Of a stretch of 23,828 nt of DNA, positions 18,301-23,780 are shown one piece after another. The stretch comes from a virus: positions 1 to 23,828 of the IMG/VR virus record IMGVR_UViG_3300025141_000755. One strand, given 5' to 3'. Position numbers and translations under genes: made by a program. How positions within the stretch are numbered: the stretch's first letter is position 1; every line of letters begins with the position of its first letter. The notes beneath the pieces were generated by a model. The model had not been told where the DNA came from and ran no database searches. It was given only the letters and a program-made list of their open reading frames with translations.

Positions 18301-19427
18301 TGCACTTTCCTCCTGTCCTCGCTCGGCGGCTCCTTCCCATCTCCTTGTGTTGCTGCAAGCGTTCTTTCAAGAGTCGCAAGTCGAGACTTCATCCCCTCCA
18401 GTGTCTTATCGTCACTCAGACCAGTAGGATCTACCTCTGTGGCAGCAGGCATAAGCACACGCCCTCCTAACTGAGCCTCAAGGTGCTTTAGATGTGCTTC
18501 TAATCTCTCACCAGTATCAACTTGCTTACCAGCAGCCTGAGCCGCCATCTGAGTCCTTAGTCGTTCTCTATCTGTGTCACTAATATCTTCGGGGATTGGG
18601 AAATATTCTTGCCCTCCCCCTTCAGTCCTTGGTTGAATTACTCGTACTATTTTACCTCGCCCAGTCCTCTTCAAACCCATTTCTTCTAATTTTTTGTCAC
18701 CCTCTCTAAATGGTAAACGATTTATTTGTTCAGTGACCTCTTGAGTTTCTTCAGGAGAAAGTTCTTCAGTACCGCCCATCTGTGCAAAGACTCGACCTAT
18801 ATCTTTACCTGTCTTTTTGTGACGCTTAACACCAACTTCTGCAGGACTTGCACCCTCACCAATTTGGCGCAATGCTTCATCTCGTTCTGCCCTCGTCTTT
18901 CGGGCTTCTACTCCAACCTTTTGACCTGTAGTCAAAGTAGGCGCTGTACCCTCGTGAATATCACGGAGCATTGCCCTCGTATCTCCTTTGTGCTTTACTC
19001 TAAGCAATTCAGGATCTATATCATGTATATCCATTATGTTATCCATAAGGCCGGGTTCTTTTCCAACCCGCCTAATCATTTCATTTAATCGACCTTCTCC
19101 GGTACGAAGGTCTGCACCTTCCATGAATTTACTAGGTGGTTCTTCTTTAGATTCTTCAACTGCTACTCCTTCTCTTTTAGGAAATTTAACAGGATCTTTT
19201 AATGTTTTAGAAGGTAATTCTATTCCCAATTTCTCGGCTGCTTCTTTGACGCTACCGGGCTTCACCCCGACTTTTCCACTTTCAGGTCGCTCTCTTGGTA
19301 TGTATTCATCTTCAGGGTTGGATAAGCCACGGGGGTCTTTTTTTTCCCTGCCTGCATAGTTGGCTTGTTGCTCTTCTAACTTAGCCTGTTCTTCTTCGGC
19401 CCTTGATTTGACTAAAACTTCGCCCAT
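15393..19427 (-). CDS. 1344-aa charged, helical, Pro-Ala-rich protein of unknown function
   Basis: Start ATG 19427 (MGEVLVKSRAEEEQ) is preferred over an in-frame upstream start at 19475, because GGGAGGA lies just ahead of it and the upstream choice would overlap the zinc-ribbon gene by 46 bases. The protein is highly charged, rich in Glu, Arg, Lys and Gln, with helical stretches (ERDEALRQIGEG, DIQSQIEKVKAQLKAHKE, EAANIRRQIGEVEQRQ) and much low-complexity linker. It has repeated LSPE motifs (for example LSPMELEQYHENT and LSPEDLQQYHDST) and a long Pro-Ala run followed by EAPMP repeats near the C-terminus. No transmembrane segment or catalytic motif is evident. It lies between head-decoration genes and the connector gene. 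It might be an internal head protein, an ejection protein or an assembly factor. I do not recognise a family. Confidence 0.85.
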   Translation of the reverse strand: MGEVLVKSRAEEEQAKLEEQQANYAGREKKDPRGLSNPEDEYIPRERPESGKVGVKPGSVKEAAEKLGIELPSKTLKDPVKFPKREGVAVEESKEEPPSKFMEGADLRTGEGRLNEMIRRVGKEPGLMDNIMDIHDIDPELLRVKHKGDTRAMLRDIHEGTAPTLTTGQKVGVEARKTRAERDEALRQIGEGASPAEVGVKRHKKTGKDIGRVFAQMGGTEELSPEETQEVTEQINRLPFREGDKKLEEMGLKRTGRGKIVRVIQPRTEGGGQEYFPIPEDISDTDRERLRTQMAAQAAGKQVDTGERLEAHLKHLEAQLGGRVLMPAATEVDPTGLSDDKTLEGMKSRLATLERTLAATQGDGKEPPSEDRRKVQADASELQRQIHELTTKPKDESESAMYDPAEVEQIRLGAQKGLGELAKPTEDGSHYPSMPSHLKSFQNYLREKGIRKPETPDAMLGDETARNLEATRSAVRLDPEEDRTFIDRKGKVKVAPRRMGEGTAPTGQEFMETMFDDKTMRDEARTGRLTQSERNRLASTNREKQAAYLRARATAEKDFKAEVKQWHEDAPKRQAEIEGRVEDYERDKGVAVTPTVPKQFGIKTNQAGDVTQDYGQPKDLRTAIMGSLMNDRESPWQDIARNMGLNLQDNEDVVAAFAKLGVRPPKHQELSPMELEQYHENTKELSPEDLQQYHDSTGISLSPEGVPGTKVGGEDFPSLERGKLGQAQMGASYGKGTRKRPSEPSVDRLVGVEPPSGNPLARHKENARQATMGAIADFLTENLDEENLPPEYQLGSASDNMTHERRMDIQSQIEKVKAQLKAHKESEAFASQQFLSDAEIAGQQAANLEYDRKRQAVDEARQIHEAARLTAYNQPQAKFLQEHGREDELEDFIKDEIETLKQPLTSAVHAHLGMMQEMIDDSMDPDSDVRTPIQPVMQDEHLPSAFGVQEGTRGSKKIVERPDKLEALLRIAQDTPGKEEEAANIRRQIGEVEQRQVLDRAHGGKSGYGTEEHYPVRQSTSGRDVIDTKQRKAGHRVMRQLRQAPRSVQLSRVLDFLMDNHAESRESGVKSIIDEHATGDKHIHEQRYRDDGKEMLMDSLRRNYEEMRDTDIAAREAGLDPGSQVPPIERPSAAREGIAAAYPYTSGEQQSRREGQEREDVRHGEATAMDDPAPWVTLSENKKRYNEMMAAMAHREAMQNAPPEEPAPAPAPAPAPVPAPAPAPAPAPAPAPAPAPAPAPEAPMPEAPMPEAPPPPMAGPTIPLGDGPAATAASGTTVSQSRVVFSPEQLETMNDPDFQQLSPEQQKEIIEGMEQKSEPLLNFNATKGDELLKSIKDKFWRQGY
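15670..15711 (-). repeat. 15-bp tandem repeat coding EAPMP
   Basis: The plus strand has GGTGCTTCAGGCATT twice (15670-15684, 15685-15699) and most of a third copy. On the minus strand it encodes EAPMP units right after the Pro-Ala run of the 1344-aa protein. It keeps frame, so it expands a linker rather than breaking the gene. Confidence 0.85.
15709..15804 (-). repeat. 12-bp tandem repeat (8 units) coding Pro-Ala linker
   Basis: Eight consecutive copies of GGYGCTGGARCA on the plus strand, with a partial ninth after 15804. Variation is limited to C/T at base 3 and one GGAACA unit (giving PAPV). On the minus strand each unit encodes Pro-Ala-Pro-Ala. Pro-Ala runs are typically stiff extended linkers, as in TonB. 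Near-identity at the DNA level points to recent slippage expansion. Confidence 0.92.
17344..17423 (-). repeat. 45-bp period repeat coding LSPxxLxQYHxxT
   Basis: Segments 17344-17378 and 17389-17423 match at most positions with a 45-base offset and end in the same AGGTGAAAGTTC. They encode LSPEDLQQYHDST and LSPMELEQYHENT in the 1344-aa protein, a 15-residue peptide repeat. Related LSPE motifs occur elsewhere in the same protein. Confidence 0.8.
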
Positions 19428-19429
19428 GA

Positions 19430-19714
19430 CTAATCCTCCCGTTCTCCTAAATTGAATTCCATTTGTCGCCCGCAAGTACTACAGTTGTCAACCCACATAA
19501 AGTACAACATCCCACAGTTCTTACACCGTGTGCCGGACCCTATGTTTAGGACATCACCGGCTTTCTTATTACGATTGCGCTGCTTCTTGGTAATACCTTG
19601 AAGTGGTTTGTCCTCGTTGAATACGGTGCCAGCCCCGTAGGACTCGGCTAACCGTACTCCACGCTTCTGCAATCGGGCGATGTCGTCTAAGCCGAGGCTG
19701 TTGTTTGACTTCAT
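19430..19714 (-). CDS. Small zinc-ribbon protein
   Basis: 94 aa from ATG 19714, with GTGAGGTT upstream overlapping the end of the 73-aa gene. The C-terminal half has CKNCGMLYFMWVDNCSTCG, two Cys-x2-Cys knuckles separated by ten residues, a typical zinc ribbon. The N-terminus is polar, with a basic patch TKKQRNRNKKAG between residues about 43 and 54. Zinc ribbons of this kind bind nucleic acid or protein. Its position in a structural operon, two bases before the 1344-aa gene, suggests an assembly or packaging-associated accessory, or a regulator made late; the sequence alone does not decide. The metal-binding fold is well supported; the role is unknown. Confidence 0.85.
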   Translation of the reverse strand: MKSNNSLGLDDIARLQKRGVRLAESYGAGTVFNEDKPLQGITKKQRNRNKKAGDVLNIGSGTRCKNCGMLYFMWVDNCSTCGRQMEFNLGERED

Positions 19715-19723
19715 CGATTAACC

Positions 19724-19945
19724 TCACACTGTGTAGGTTAATAAAAAGTAGTGATTACCTAAAGACTGGAATGCGTGTATATCGACGAGAGCAGTTGTAC
19801 TAGCAGCCGCTACACCAGTTGCAGTTGTACCACCACCAGTGGCTTTAATTTCTGCATCTATTAGTGCTGTTGCCGTACCGTCTGCCATTTGTCTAGGGCT
19901 AAAAGGCCCAATCACATTGCATCCATATCCGCTTAGTACTGCCAT
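19724..19945 (-). CDS. Small Ala/Thr/Gly-rich structural protein
   Basis: 73 aa from ATG 19945; GAGGTGAGG at 19950-19958 overlaps the stop of the gene before it and is four bases from the ATG. The sequence starts MAVLSGYGCNVIGPFSPRQM, has a low-complexity Ala/Thr/Gly middle (ATGGGTTATGVAAASTT), and ends in a hydrophobic/aromatic strand NHYFLLTYTV. I do not recognise a family. Size, strong ribosome site and place among capsid-proximal genes suggest a small virion component such as a decoration protein. It is clearly translated in the same tightly packed operon, but its role is inferred from location only. Confidence 0.72.
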   Translation of the reverse strand: MAVLSGYGCNVIGPFSPRQMADGTATALIDAEIKATGGGTTATGVAAASTTALVDIHAFQSLGNHYFLLTYTV

Positions 19946-19956
19946 CGGTCCTCACC

Positions 19957-20226
19957 TCAGCGAGTTCCAATTGCCCACCAAGTTCCGCCAACATTAGCCC
20001 CGCATACAAGCGTAATTGTAGTGCCAACTGTGGCATCTATTTCTGTGGATACTGTTGGTGCAGATGCAGCATTACCATTCTGCCCTGCTGCAAGTATCTT
20101 ACTAAAGTGGTCGGGGAGAGTAATATCTCCGCCTGTACTGCCACCATCGTTAGCGAAAGTTCCAGTTAGCATCATTAAGTCTCCTAAACTGTGTGGTCGT
20201 GTGTCTGTTGTTGTCGTAAATGCCAT
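19957..20226 (-). CDS. Small virion protein, head-decoration candidate
   Basis: 89 aa from ATG 20226; start and upstream stop share one base (TAATG) and GGAG lies about ten bases before it. The N-terminal MAFTTTTDTRPHSLGDLMML then TGTFANDGGSTGGDI recalls a group of small phage structural proteins with an 'MAFT...GTFxNxGGSTGGDI' start. The rest is beta-like (VSTEIDATVGTTITLVCGANVGGTWWAIGT). It follows the capsid gene within a run of small genes, so a surface or accessory head protein is a reasonable guess. The resemblance is from memory of the pattern, not from a search. Confidence 0.75.
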   Translation of the reverse strand: MAFTTTTDTRPHSLGDLMMLTGTFANDGGSTGGDITLPDHFSKILAAGQNGNAASAPTVSTEIDATVGTTITLVCGANVGGTWWAIGTR

Positions 20227-20642
20227 TATTGTTCATCTCCTGTTATAATTTGTTCTTCAACTGCCTCTTCGACTGGGACTTCTTCGACCACTGGGGCCTC
20301 TTCGACTACCGGCTCCGGCTCAGGAGCAGGTGGGTTGAGAACGGTCCCTACCATGTCGAGCAACTTGCTCTTGGTAGTATATCCACTCACAGCCTCGCCT
20401 TTTCCTTTGAGCCATGCACCTATGTCTTTCTTAGTCCAGCCACTGTCGGGGATCCCGTCATTACCAGCATCGACTGTTACACCTGCATCGCCATTAATGA
20501 CGAAGAACTGAGGTCGTAGTCTATGCCGTTGTTCGTCAAGCCATGCCTGACTAACTTGTACGGTTTCTCCTCTTATCCATTCGCCTGCCTTGTCCATCCT
20601 ACGACGGTACATTAAGGGGCCACGGAATGTAACTGTAGGCAA
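20226..20642 (-). CDS. Head-associated protein with HeH/SAP-like helical motif and acidic tail
   Basis: 138 aa from a TTG at 20642, chosen because a full GAGGTGAT at 20648-20655 stands five bases ahead and overlaps the previous stop. The N-terminus, MPTVTFRGPLMYRRRMDKAG then EWIRGETVQVSQAWLDE, resembles short beta domains in small phage head proteins. Residues about 67-103 (GWTKKDIGAWLKGKG then GYTTKSKLLDMVG) look like a helix-extension-helix HeH/LEM or SAP-like motif, a small fold often seen in phage structural proteins and linked to nucleic-acid or protein contact. The C-terminus is Pro/Glu/Val-rich and acidic (EPEPVVEEAPVVEEVPVEEA), probably disordered. Likely a minor head protein; the exact partner is unknown. 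Confidence 0.78.
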   Translation of the reverse strand: MPTVTFRGPLMYRRRMDKAGEWIRGETVQVSQAWLDEQRHRLRPQFFVINGDAGVTVDAGNDGIPDSGWTKKDIGAWLKGKGEAVSGYTTKSKLLDMVGTVLNPPAPEPEPVVEEAPVVEEVPVEEAVEEQIITGDEQ

Positions 20643-20647
20643 GTTGA

Positions 20648-20655
20648 ATCACCTC
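20648..20655 (-). promoter_or_regulatory. Extended Shine-Dalgarno GAGGTGAT deciding a TTG start
   Basis: GAGGTGAT is fully complementary to the AUCACCUC near the 16S rRNA 3' end. It stands five bases before TTG 20642 and overlaps the stop codon of the previous gene, allowing reinitiation. Confidence 0.8.
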
Positions 20656-21118
20656 AGTTAAGTAGTACCACCGTTACTGTAAATACACCAGCCGCTTCAC
20701 CGTGAGCCACAATTGCTGGTAGTGCTCCACCAGTCTTAGTAGCAGGTGCAGTTCCTGTGTTAGTAAAGGTCAATGCAAGGTCTTTGTCAGTTACTGCGAA
20801 AGAGTAGCCAGTAATTGCTACAATCTTTGAAGCACCTGCGCTGATAGTCATTGTCTGCTCAGCAGCGTCTGCCAAGGTAGCCTGAATGGTTACCATACGC
20901 ATACTGCCGACTGCGTTTCCATCTGCATTGTTAGCACTGAATCCAGTTAGTGAACCCGGATAAGAGCCACCACTGTTCCCACTTAACCAACCGGTTTCAT
21001 CTACTGGTGTTCCTGTTCGCATGTCAAGGTCCAAAAGAACCGAGACAGTACCTGATGTGAAATCGCCGTCGTCAAACGATATTGTTAGCCCTTTGCTTGT
21101 TGCTGTTTCTGTTGCCAT
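20654..21118 (-). CDS. Putative head decoration / capsid accessory protein
   Basis: 154 aa from ATG 21118, 35 bases after the capsid gene stop, with AGGAGAT eight bases ahead. The protein is beta-type and rich in Thr, Gly, Ala and Ser (GLTISFDDGDFTSGTVSVLL, AEQTMTISAGASKIVAITGY, SFAVTDKDLALTFTNTGTAP, VFTVTVVLLN). It has no cysteine and no evident catalytic residues. A small beta protein directly after the major capsid gene is typical of decoration or cementing proteins, and this is the likely role here. I cannot link it to a named family from sequence alone; an Ig-like or other beta-sandwich fold is possible. Confidence 0.75.
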   Translation of the reverse strand: MATETATSKGLTISFDDGDFTSGTVSVLLDLDMRTGTPVDETGWLSGNSGGSYPGSLTGFSANNADGNAVGSMRMVTIQATLADAAEQTMTISAGASKIVAITGYSFAVTDKDLALTFTNTGTAPATKTGGALPAIVAHGEAAGVFTVTVVLLN

Positions 21119-21153
21119 AATTTTTCATCTCCTATTATTTATCACCATTAACT

Positions 21154-22323
21154 TCACTTAAGCGCACGGATCTGTCCTTGGCCTCCAAAGAAAGTAGTCC
21201 AAACTTCACCCATTGTGCGGTAAAGTCCTTCCTGCCCTAGTCTGTTAATTGCGAATGGGTCACCAGTCTCAATACCAGACTCAAAGTATTGAGTTGGTTT
21301 TGCAGTACTGTAGTATAGGTAATCGGTGTCAAGCAGGTAAATTCTGCTGATACCGTCTGAGGCTACATCCTTAGATGGGATGATAGGTACGCCGTTGTAA
21401 GTTGCGACAATAAATCCTGCCTCAACACCGGGTACACCTTTAACGCCGTTGTAAGTTGGTACAACTCTCTTCTCTTCCATAAAGCGCTGTTGGCTTTGGA
21501 GGAGTTGCTGAATACGCATCAAAGTGTCATATCCAGTTAGGATGACCTTTGGATTACCACCACGAACCCAAAGTTTCTGGAACATCTCATCGAGATTGTC
21601 AAGACTTAGAGTTCTGTCAGTAGAAGTGTCGCCAACAATATTGTTGCTCATCTCTGCACTTGCCCAAGTGTTAGCACTTCGGTCAATACTGTAGATGTCA
21701 AGGTCGCTTTCAGCAGACAAGTCGTCATGCCCTGCGTTCATCCCTGTGGTTGTTGCTGCAGTACCGTCATCATGGTATGCTGCAGTGATTCGGTCCAAAG
21801 ACTCGATGTCATTTCCAGCAGGTGTGTCTACATCTGTAGTTAGCATTTGGTTGATGTGCTCAGCGTGGTGCTTGCCCATCTCTTCCTTTAGGACAGAGCG
21901 AATGTCGCCAAGTCCGTCATCCTTGTCATTCAAGAAGATTGCAACCTCGGACATATCGAATGAGTGTGCGATAGTCTTAGGCTTTGCTGCAACATTCTGG
22001 AATGTAGGCTTGGTAGTGTCAGGAAGTGTGCCGTTCTCTGCAATTCCGCCGCCAACTGCTGTTGAAGGCTTAGCAGTGACAACACGCCATCCACTTCGGT
22101 CCCACGGCTTCTTAGGTAGAATGGAGAATGCGTTGAATTCTTGGTTCAACTGGCTCCAGACCTTGCGTCCGTAGATTGCTTGGTAAGTTCCTGCAGTTGT
22201 GCTCAATAGTGGAGCATCTGCCTTGAGAAGTTCACTACCGGAGTAGCCGAATCCCATGTTAGTTCCAGCGCCATAGTAATAGCGCTCCATGTCTTGTACT
22301 GTTCGTGTATAATTTCGTGCCAT
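21154..22323 (-). CDS. Major capsid protein, HK97 fold
   Basis: 389 aa from ATG 22323 (MARNYTRTVQDMERYYYGAG). This start is preferred over an in-frame upstream start at 22380, because GGAGG at 22331-22335 sits seven bases before it in the 14-base gap after the protease stop. Features fit HK97-type capsid proteins: an N-terminal arm; a central part with DMSEVAIFLND and EEMGKHHAEHINQML; the P-domain helix NLDEMFQKLWVRGGNPKVI then LTGYDTLMRIQQLL; and a C-terminal ATYNGVPIIPSKDV, RIYLLDTDYLYYS, GEVWTTFFGGQGQIRALK. It follows a prohead protease, the usual order. Cleavage of the arm by the protease is possible, but no site can be fixed. Length is within the usual range. Confidence 0.9.
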   Translation of the reverse strand: MARNYTRTVQDMERYYYGAGTNMGFGYSGSELLKADAPLLSTTAGTYQAIYGRKVWSQLNQEFNAFSILPKKPWDRSGWRVVTAKPSTAVGGGIAENGTLPDTTKPTFQNVAAKPKTIAHSFDMSEVAIFLNDKDDGLGDIRSVLKEEMGKHHAEHINQMLTTDVDTPAGNDIESLDRITAAYHDDGTAATTTGMNAGHDDLSAESDLDIYSIDRSANTWASAEMSNNIVGDTSTDRTLSLDNLDEMFQKLWVRGGNPKVILTGYDTLMRIQQLLQSQQRFMEEKRVVPTYNGVKGVPGVEAGFIVATYNGVPIIPSKDVASDGISRIYLLDTDYLYYSTAKPTQYFESGIETGDPFAINRLGQEGLYRTMGEVWTTFFGGQGQIRALK

Positions 22324-22330
22324 ATTTATT

Positions 22331-22335
22331 CCTCC
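22331..22335 (-). promoter_or_regulatory. Shine-Dalgarno GGAGG of the capsid gene
   Basis: GGAGGAATAAATATG on the minus strand gives seven bases between the core and ATG 22323. It decides the capsid start and fits very high expression. Confidence 0.85.
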
Positions 22336-22337
22336 AT

Positions 22338-23210
22338 TCAGTTCCAAACTGTTCCTGCGAGACTGTGTACTTCGTCCCACGACATATTTGCTAGTTCCTC
22401 AGTCGTAGGAATTTCTACGCTGGAGTTGTTGGATGCCTTGCGGATTTCTACCGAAGGTGTTGCAGAACTGATGTTATCGATTCTGTCACTTAGTTGTGAA
22501 ATCGCCTTCTCGATGCTTGAGAGTGGGCCACGAGCGTCAAATTGTGACGCTGCACGGCTCTGTGCCTCTGCTGTGAGTTCCTTCTGGAGGCGCTCACCGA
22601 ATACATCGTTTAGGTTATTCTTGAATTGCTGCTCAACTGCTGCAGCCTTGAAGACAGCATATGCGTCTTCAATCTCGGAAGGTGAGACATTCTCAGGGCT
22701 TAGGTAAGATTTTGCGACTCCGCCGCTACCAAGTCCTGATGCTCCTAGAGCATTGGTGCCGGGTGAACCACCCTCAGTTGCACGGCCTGCTACCTGTCCA
22801 TTCATTTGTGTTTCTGGAAACTGCTCTGGTGTGCTACCAAGGTTAGCCTTGGAAACGCCATCAAAGTGTGAGCGAGCCGCACCAGTGTCTACACCTGCAG
22901 ACTTTAGGGTGTTCTCCATCCAGTCTAGGTATTCACTAGTGATGACATCGCTGTAACCATCGCTCTTTTTCGTGTCGTCCTTTTTATCGGTCATTTTTTC
23001 ATCGTCCTTGTCTTTATCTTTGTCGTCGTCATCGTCAGCCATGAGTACATCGTCTCCGACCGCCTCATCATCATCTTCAGGGCAATCTTCTTCCTCGCCA
23101 CCTTCAATCAGTTCTTCAAGGTCATCTTCCTTTTCCATACCATCGAGTTGCTTGGATAGCCGATCTATTACTGACGATAATTCGCCTAATGCATCTATTT
23201 CATTTGTCAT
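22338..23210 (-). CDS. Nested scaffold protein, internal start in the protease gene
   Basis: 290 aa in the same frame as the protease, from an internal ATG at 23210 (Met180 of the long form). A strong AAGGAGGA precedes it, with eight bases between GGAGG and ATG. That is better than anything at the long form's own start, which has no ribosome site. The internal start falls just after the protease domain ends. The short form begins MTNEIDALGELSSVIDRLSK, predicted helical; continues with very acidic runs (DDDDDKDKDKDDEK); and has Gly/Ser-rich and helical C-terminal parts (DAYAVFKAAAVEQQFKNNL, LSSIEKAISQLSDRIDN). This layout matches protease/scaffold pairs such as lambda C/Nu3, where the scaffold guides capsid assembly and is then degraded. 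Expression of the short form is inferred, not seen. Confidence 0.75.
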   Translation of the reverse strand: MTNEIDALGELSSVIDRLSKQLDGMEKEDDLEELIEGGEEEDCPEDDDEAVGDDVLMADDDDDKDKDKDDEKMTDKKDDTKKSDGYSDVITSEYLDWMENTLKSAGVDTGAARSHFDGVSKANLGSTPEQFPETQMNGQVAGRATEGGSPGTNALGASGLGSGGVAKSYLSPENVSPSEIEDAYAVFKAAAVEQQFKNNLNDVFGERLQKELTAEAQSRAASQFDARGPLSSIEKAISQLSDRIDNISSATPSVEIRKASNNSSVEIPTTEELANMSWDEVHSLAGTVWN

Positions 23211-23747
23211 AGTTGTGTCCTCCTTCAGTATTCTAAAGGATGCTTCGGGATTAATCCCTTTCTCACAAATGGTCACCTCATGTAGTTCTAACTTGGAGAT
23301 TTCTGTATAGTCTCCATGCTTTGCATCTGCTTTGTTAATGCGCTTAAACGCTTGTCCACCGATGCTGAACCCAGTTAGGTTACCCTTGCGAATCTCATTG
23401 GCTACTTCACGAGCCTTCTCGATGTCATCTCTTAGTTTGATGACAACGAACATGCCAGCGTCATCGACGCCGGACTTCCATAGTCTGCCATCAGAATCTG
23501 TATAATTACCGATGACTTCTCCAACTTGTATATTGGAGTGTGCGAGTTGTACATTGCGGAAACCTTGTGCTTTCATAAAGTTGCCAAACGCATCCTTGAG
23601 TGCCCCACGAGTAATCAAATCACCTTGCTTATCTACCATCTCTACAGATGCGTAGCCAGCAATGATTAGGTCATTGGAGGACTTGATAATGGATATACTA
23701 GACGGGTGGGCCGGGTTAGATAGCCGGAGTGCCGCAGCAGGTGCCAT
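22338..23747 (-). CDS. Prohead protease (HK97/U35-S78 type) fused to scaffold region
   Basis: 469 aa from ATG 23747. Residues about 25-175 match the HK97 prohead protease family: GYASVEMVDKQGDLITRGAL near the N-terminus; QLAHSN with the likely catalytic His70; GFSIGGQAF with likely nucleophile Ser128; and LELHEVTICEKGINPEASF, where family members usually have EVS/T...PAN and where Glu157 or a neighbour could complete the site. The protease cleaves scaffold and sometimes the capsid arm during maturation. Residues 180-469 form an acidic, partly coiled-coil scaffold-like region. The start lacks a clear Shine-Dalgarno; an AT-rich box lies about 27 bases upstream, which suggests a leaderless message. 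The position directly before the capsid gene supports the call. Confidence 0.88.
   Translation of the reverse strand: MAPAAALRLSNPAHPSSISIIKSSNDLIIAGYASVEMVDKQGDLITRGALKDAFGNFMKAQGFRNVQLAHSNIQVGEVIGNYTDSDGRLWKSGVDDAGMFVVIKLRDDIEKAREVANEIRKGNLTGFSIGGQAFKRINKADAKHGDYTEISKLELHEVTICEKGINPEASFRILKEDTTMTNEIDALGELSSVIDRLSKQLDGMEKEDDLEELIEGGEEEDCPEDDDEAVGDDVLMADDDDDKDKDKDDEKMTDKKDDTKKSDGYSDVITSEYLDWMENTLKSAGVDTGAARSHFDGVSKANLGSTPEQFPETQMNGQVAGRATEGGSPGTNALGASGLGSGGVAKSYLSPENVSPSEIEDAYAVFKAAAVEQQFKNNLNDVFGERLQKELTAEAQSRAASQFDARGPLSSIEKAISQLSDRIDNISSATPSVEIRKASNNSSVEIPTTEELANMSWDEVHSLAGTVWN
23218..23225 (-). promoter_or_regulatory. Internal Shine-Dalgarno for the nested scaffold start
   Basis: AAGGAGGA on the minus strand, inside the protease coding region, eight bases (from GGAGG) before an in-frame ATG at 23210. 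Such a match with ideal spacing at a domain boundary is unlikely to be neutral. Confidence 0.78.
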
Positions 23748-23764
23748 TACCCAAAAATACAGCG

Positions 23765-23780
23765 TTTATACTATTTAATT
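23765..23780 (-). promoter_or_regulatory. Candidate archaeal-type TATA promoter for the capsid operon
   Basis: On the minus strand AATTAAATAGTATAAA precedes the protease gene. The TTAAATA part is centred about 27 bases before ATG 23747, the usual TATA-to-start distance in archaea if transcription begins at the ATG. The gene has no Shine-Dalgarno, consistent with a leaderless message. AT-rich DNA at a gene junction could also arise by chance. Confidence 0.35.

Noticed and set aside
15393-19427. The 1344-aa protein as the tape measure
   Set aside because: Its length would suit, but it is far upstream of the tube and chaperone-like genes, is rich in proline and charge, and lacks hydrophobic segments. 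The 140-aa gene has the better position and end motif.
21695-22174. 159-codon plus-strand frame
   Set aside because: It is antisense to the capsid gene, which is unmistakable by family features; no promoter or ribosome site is seen for it.
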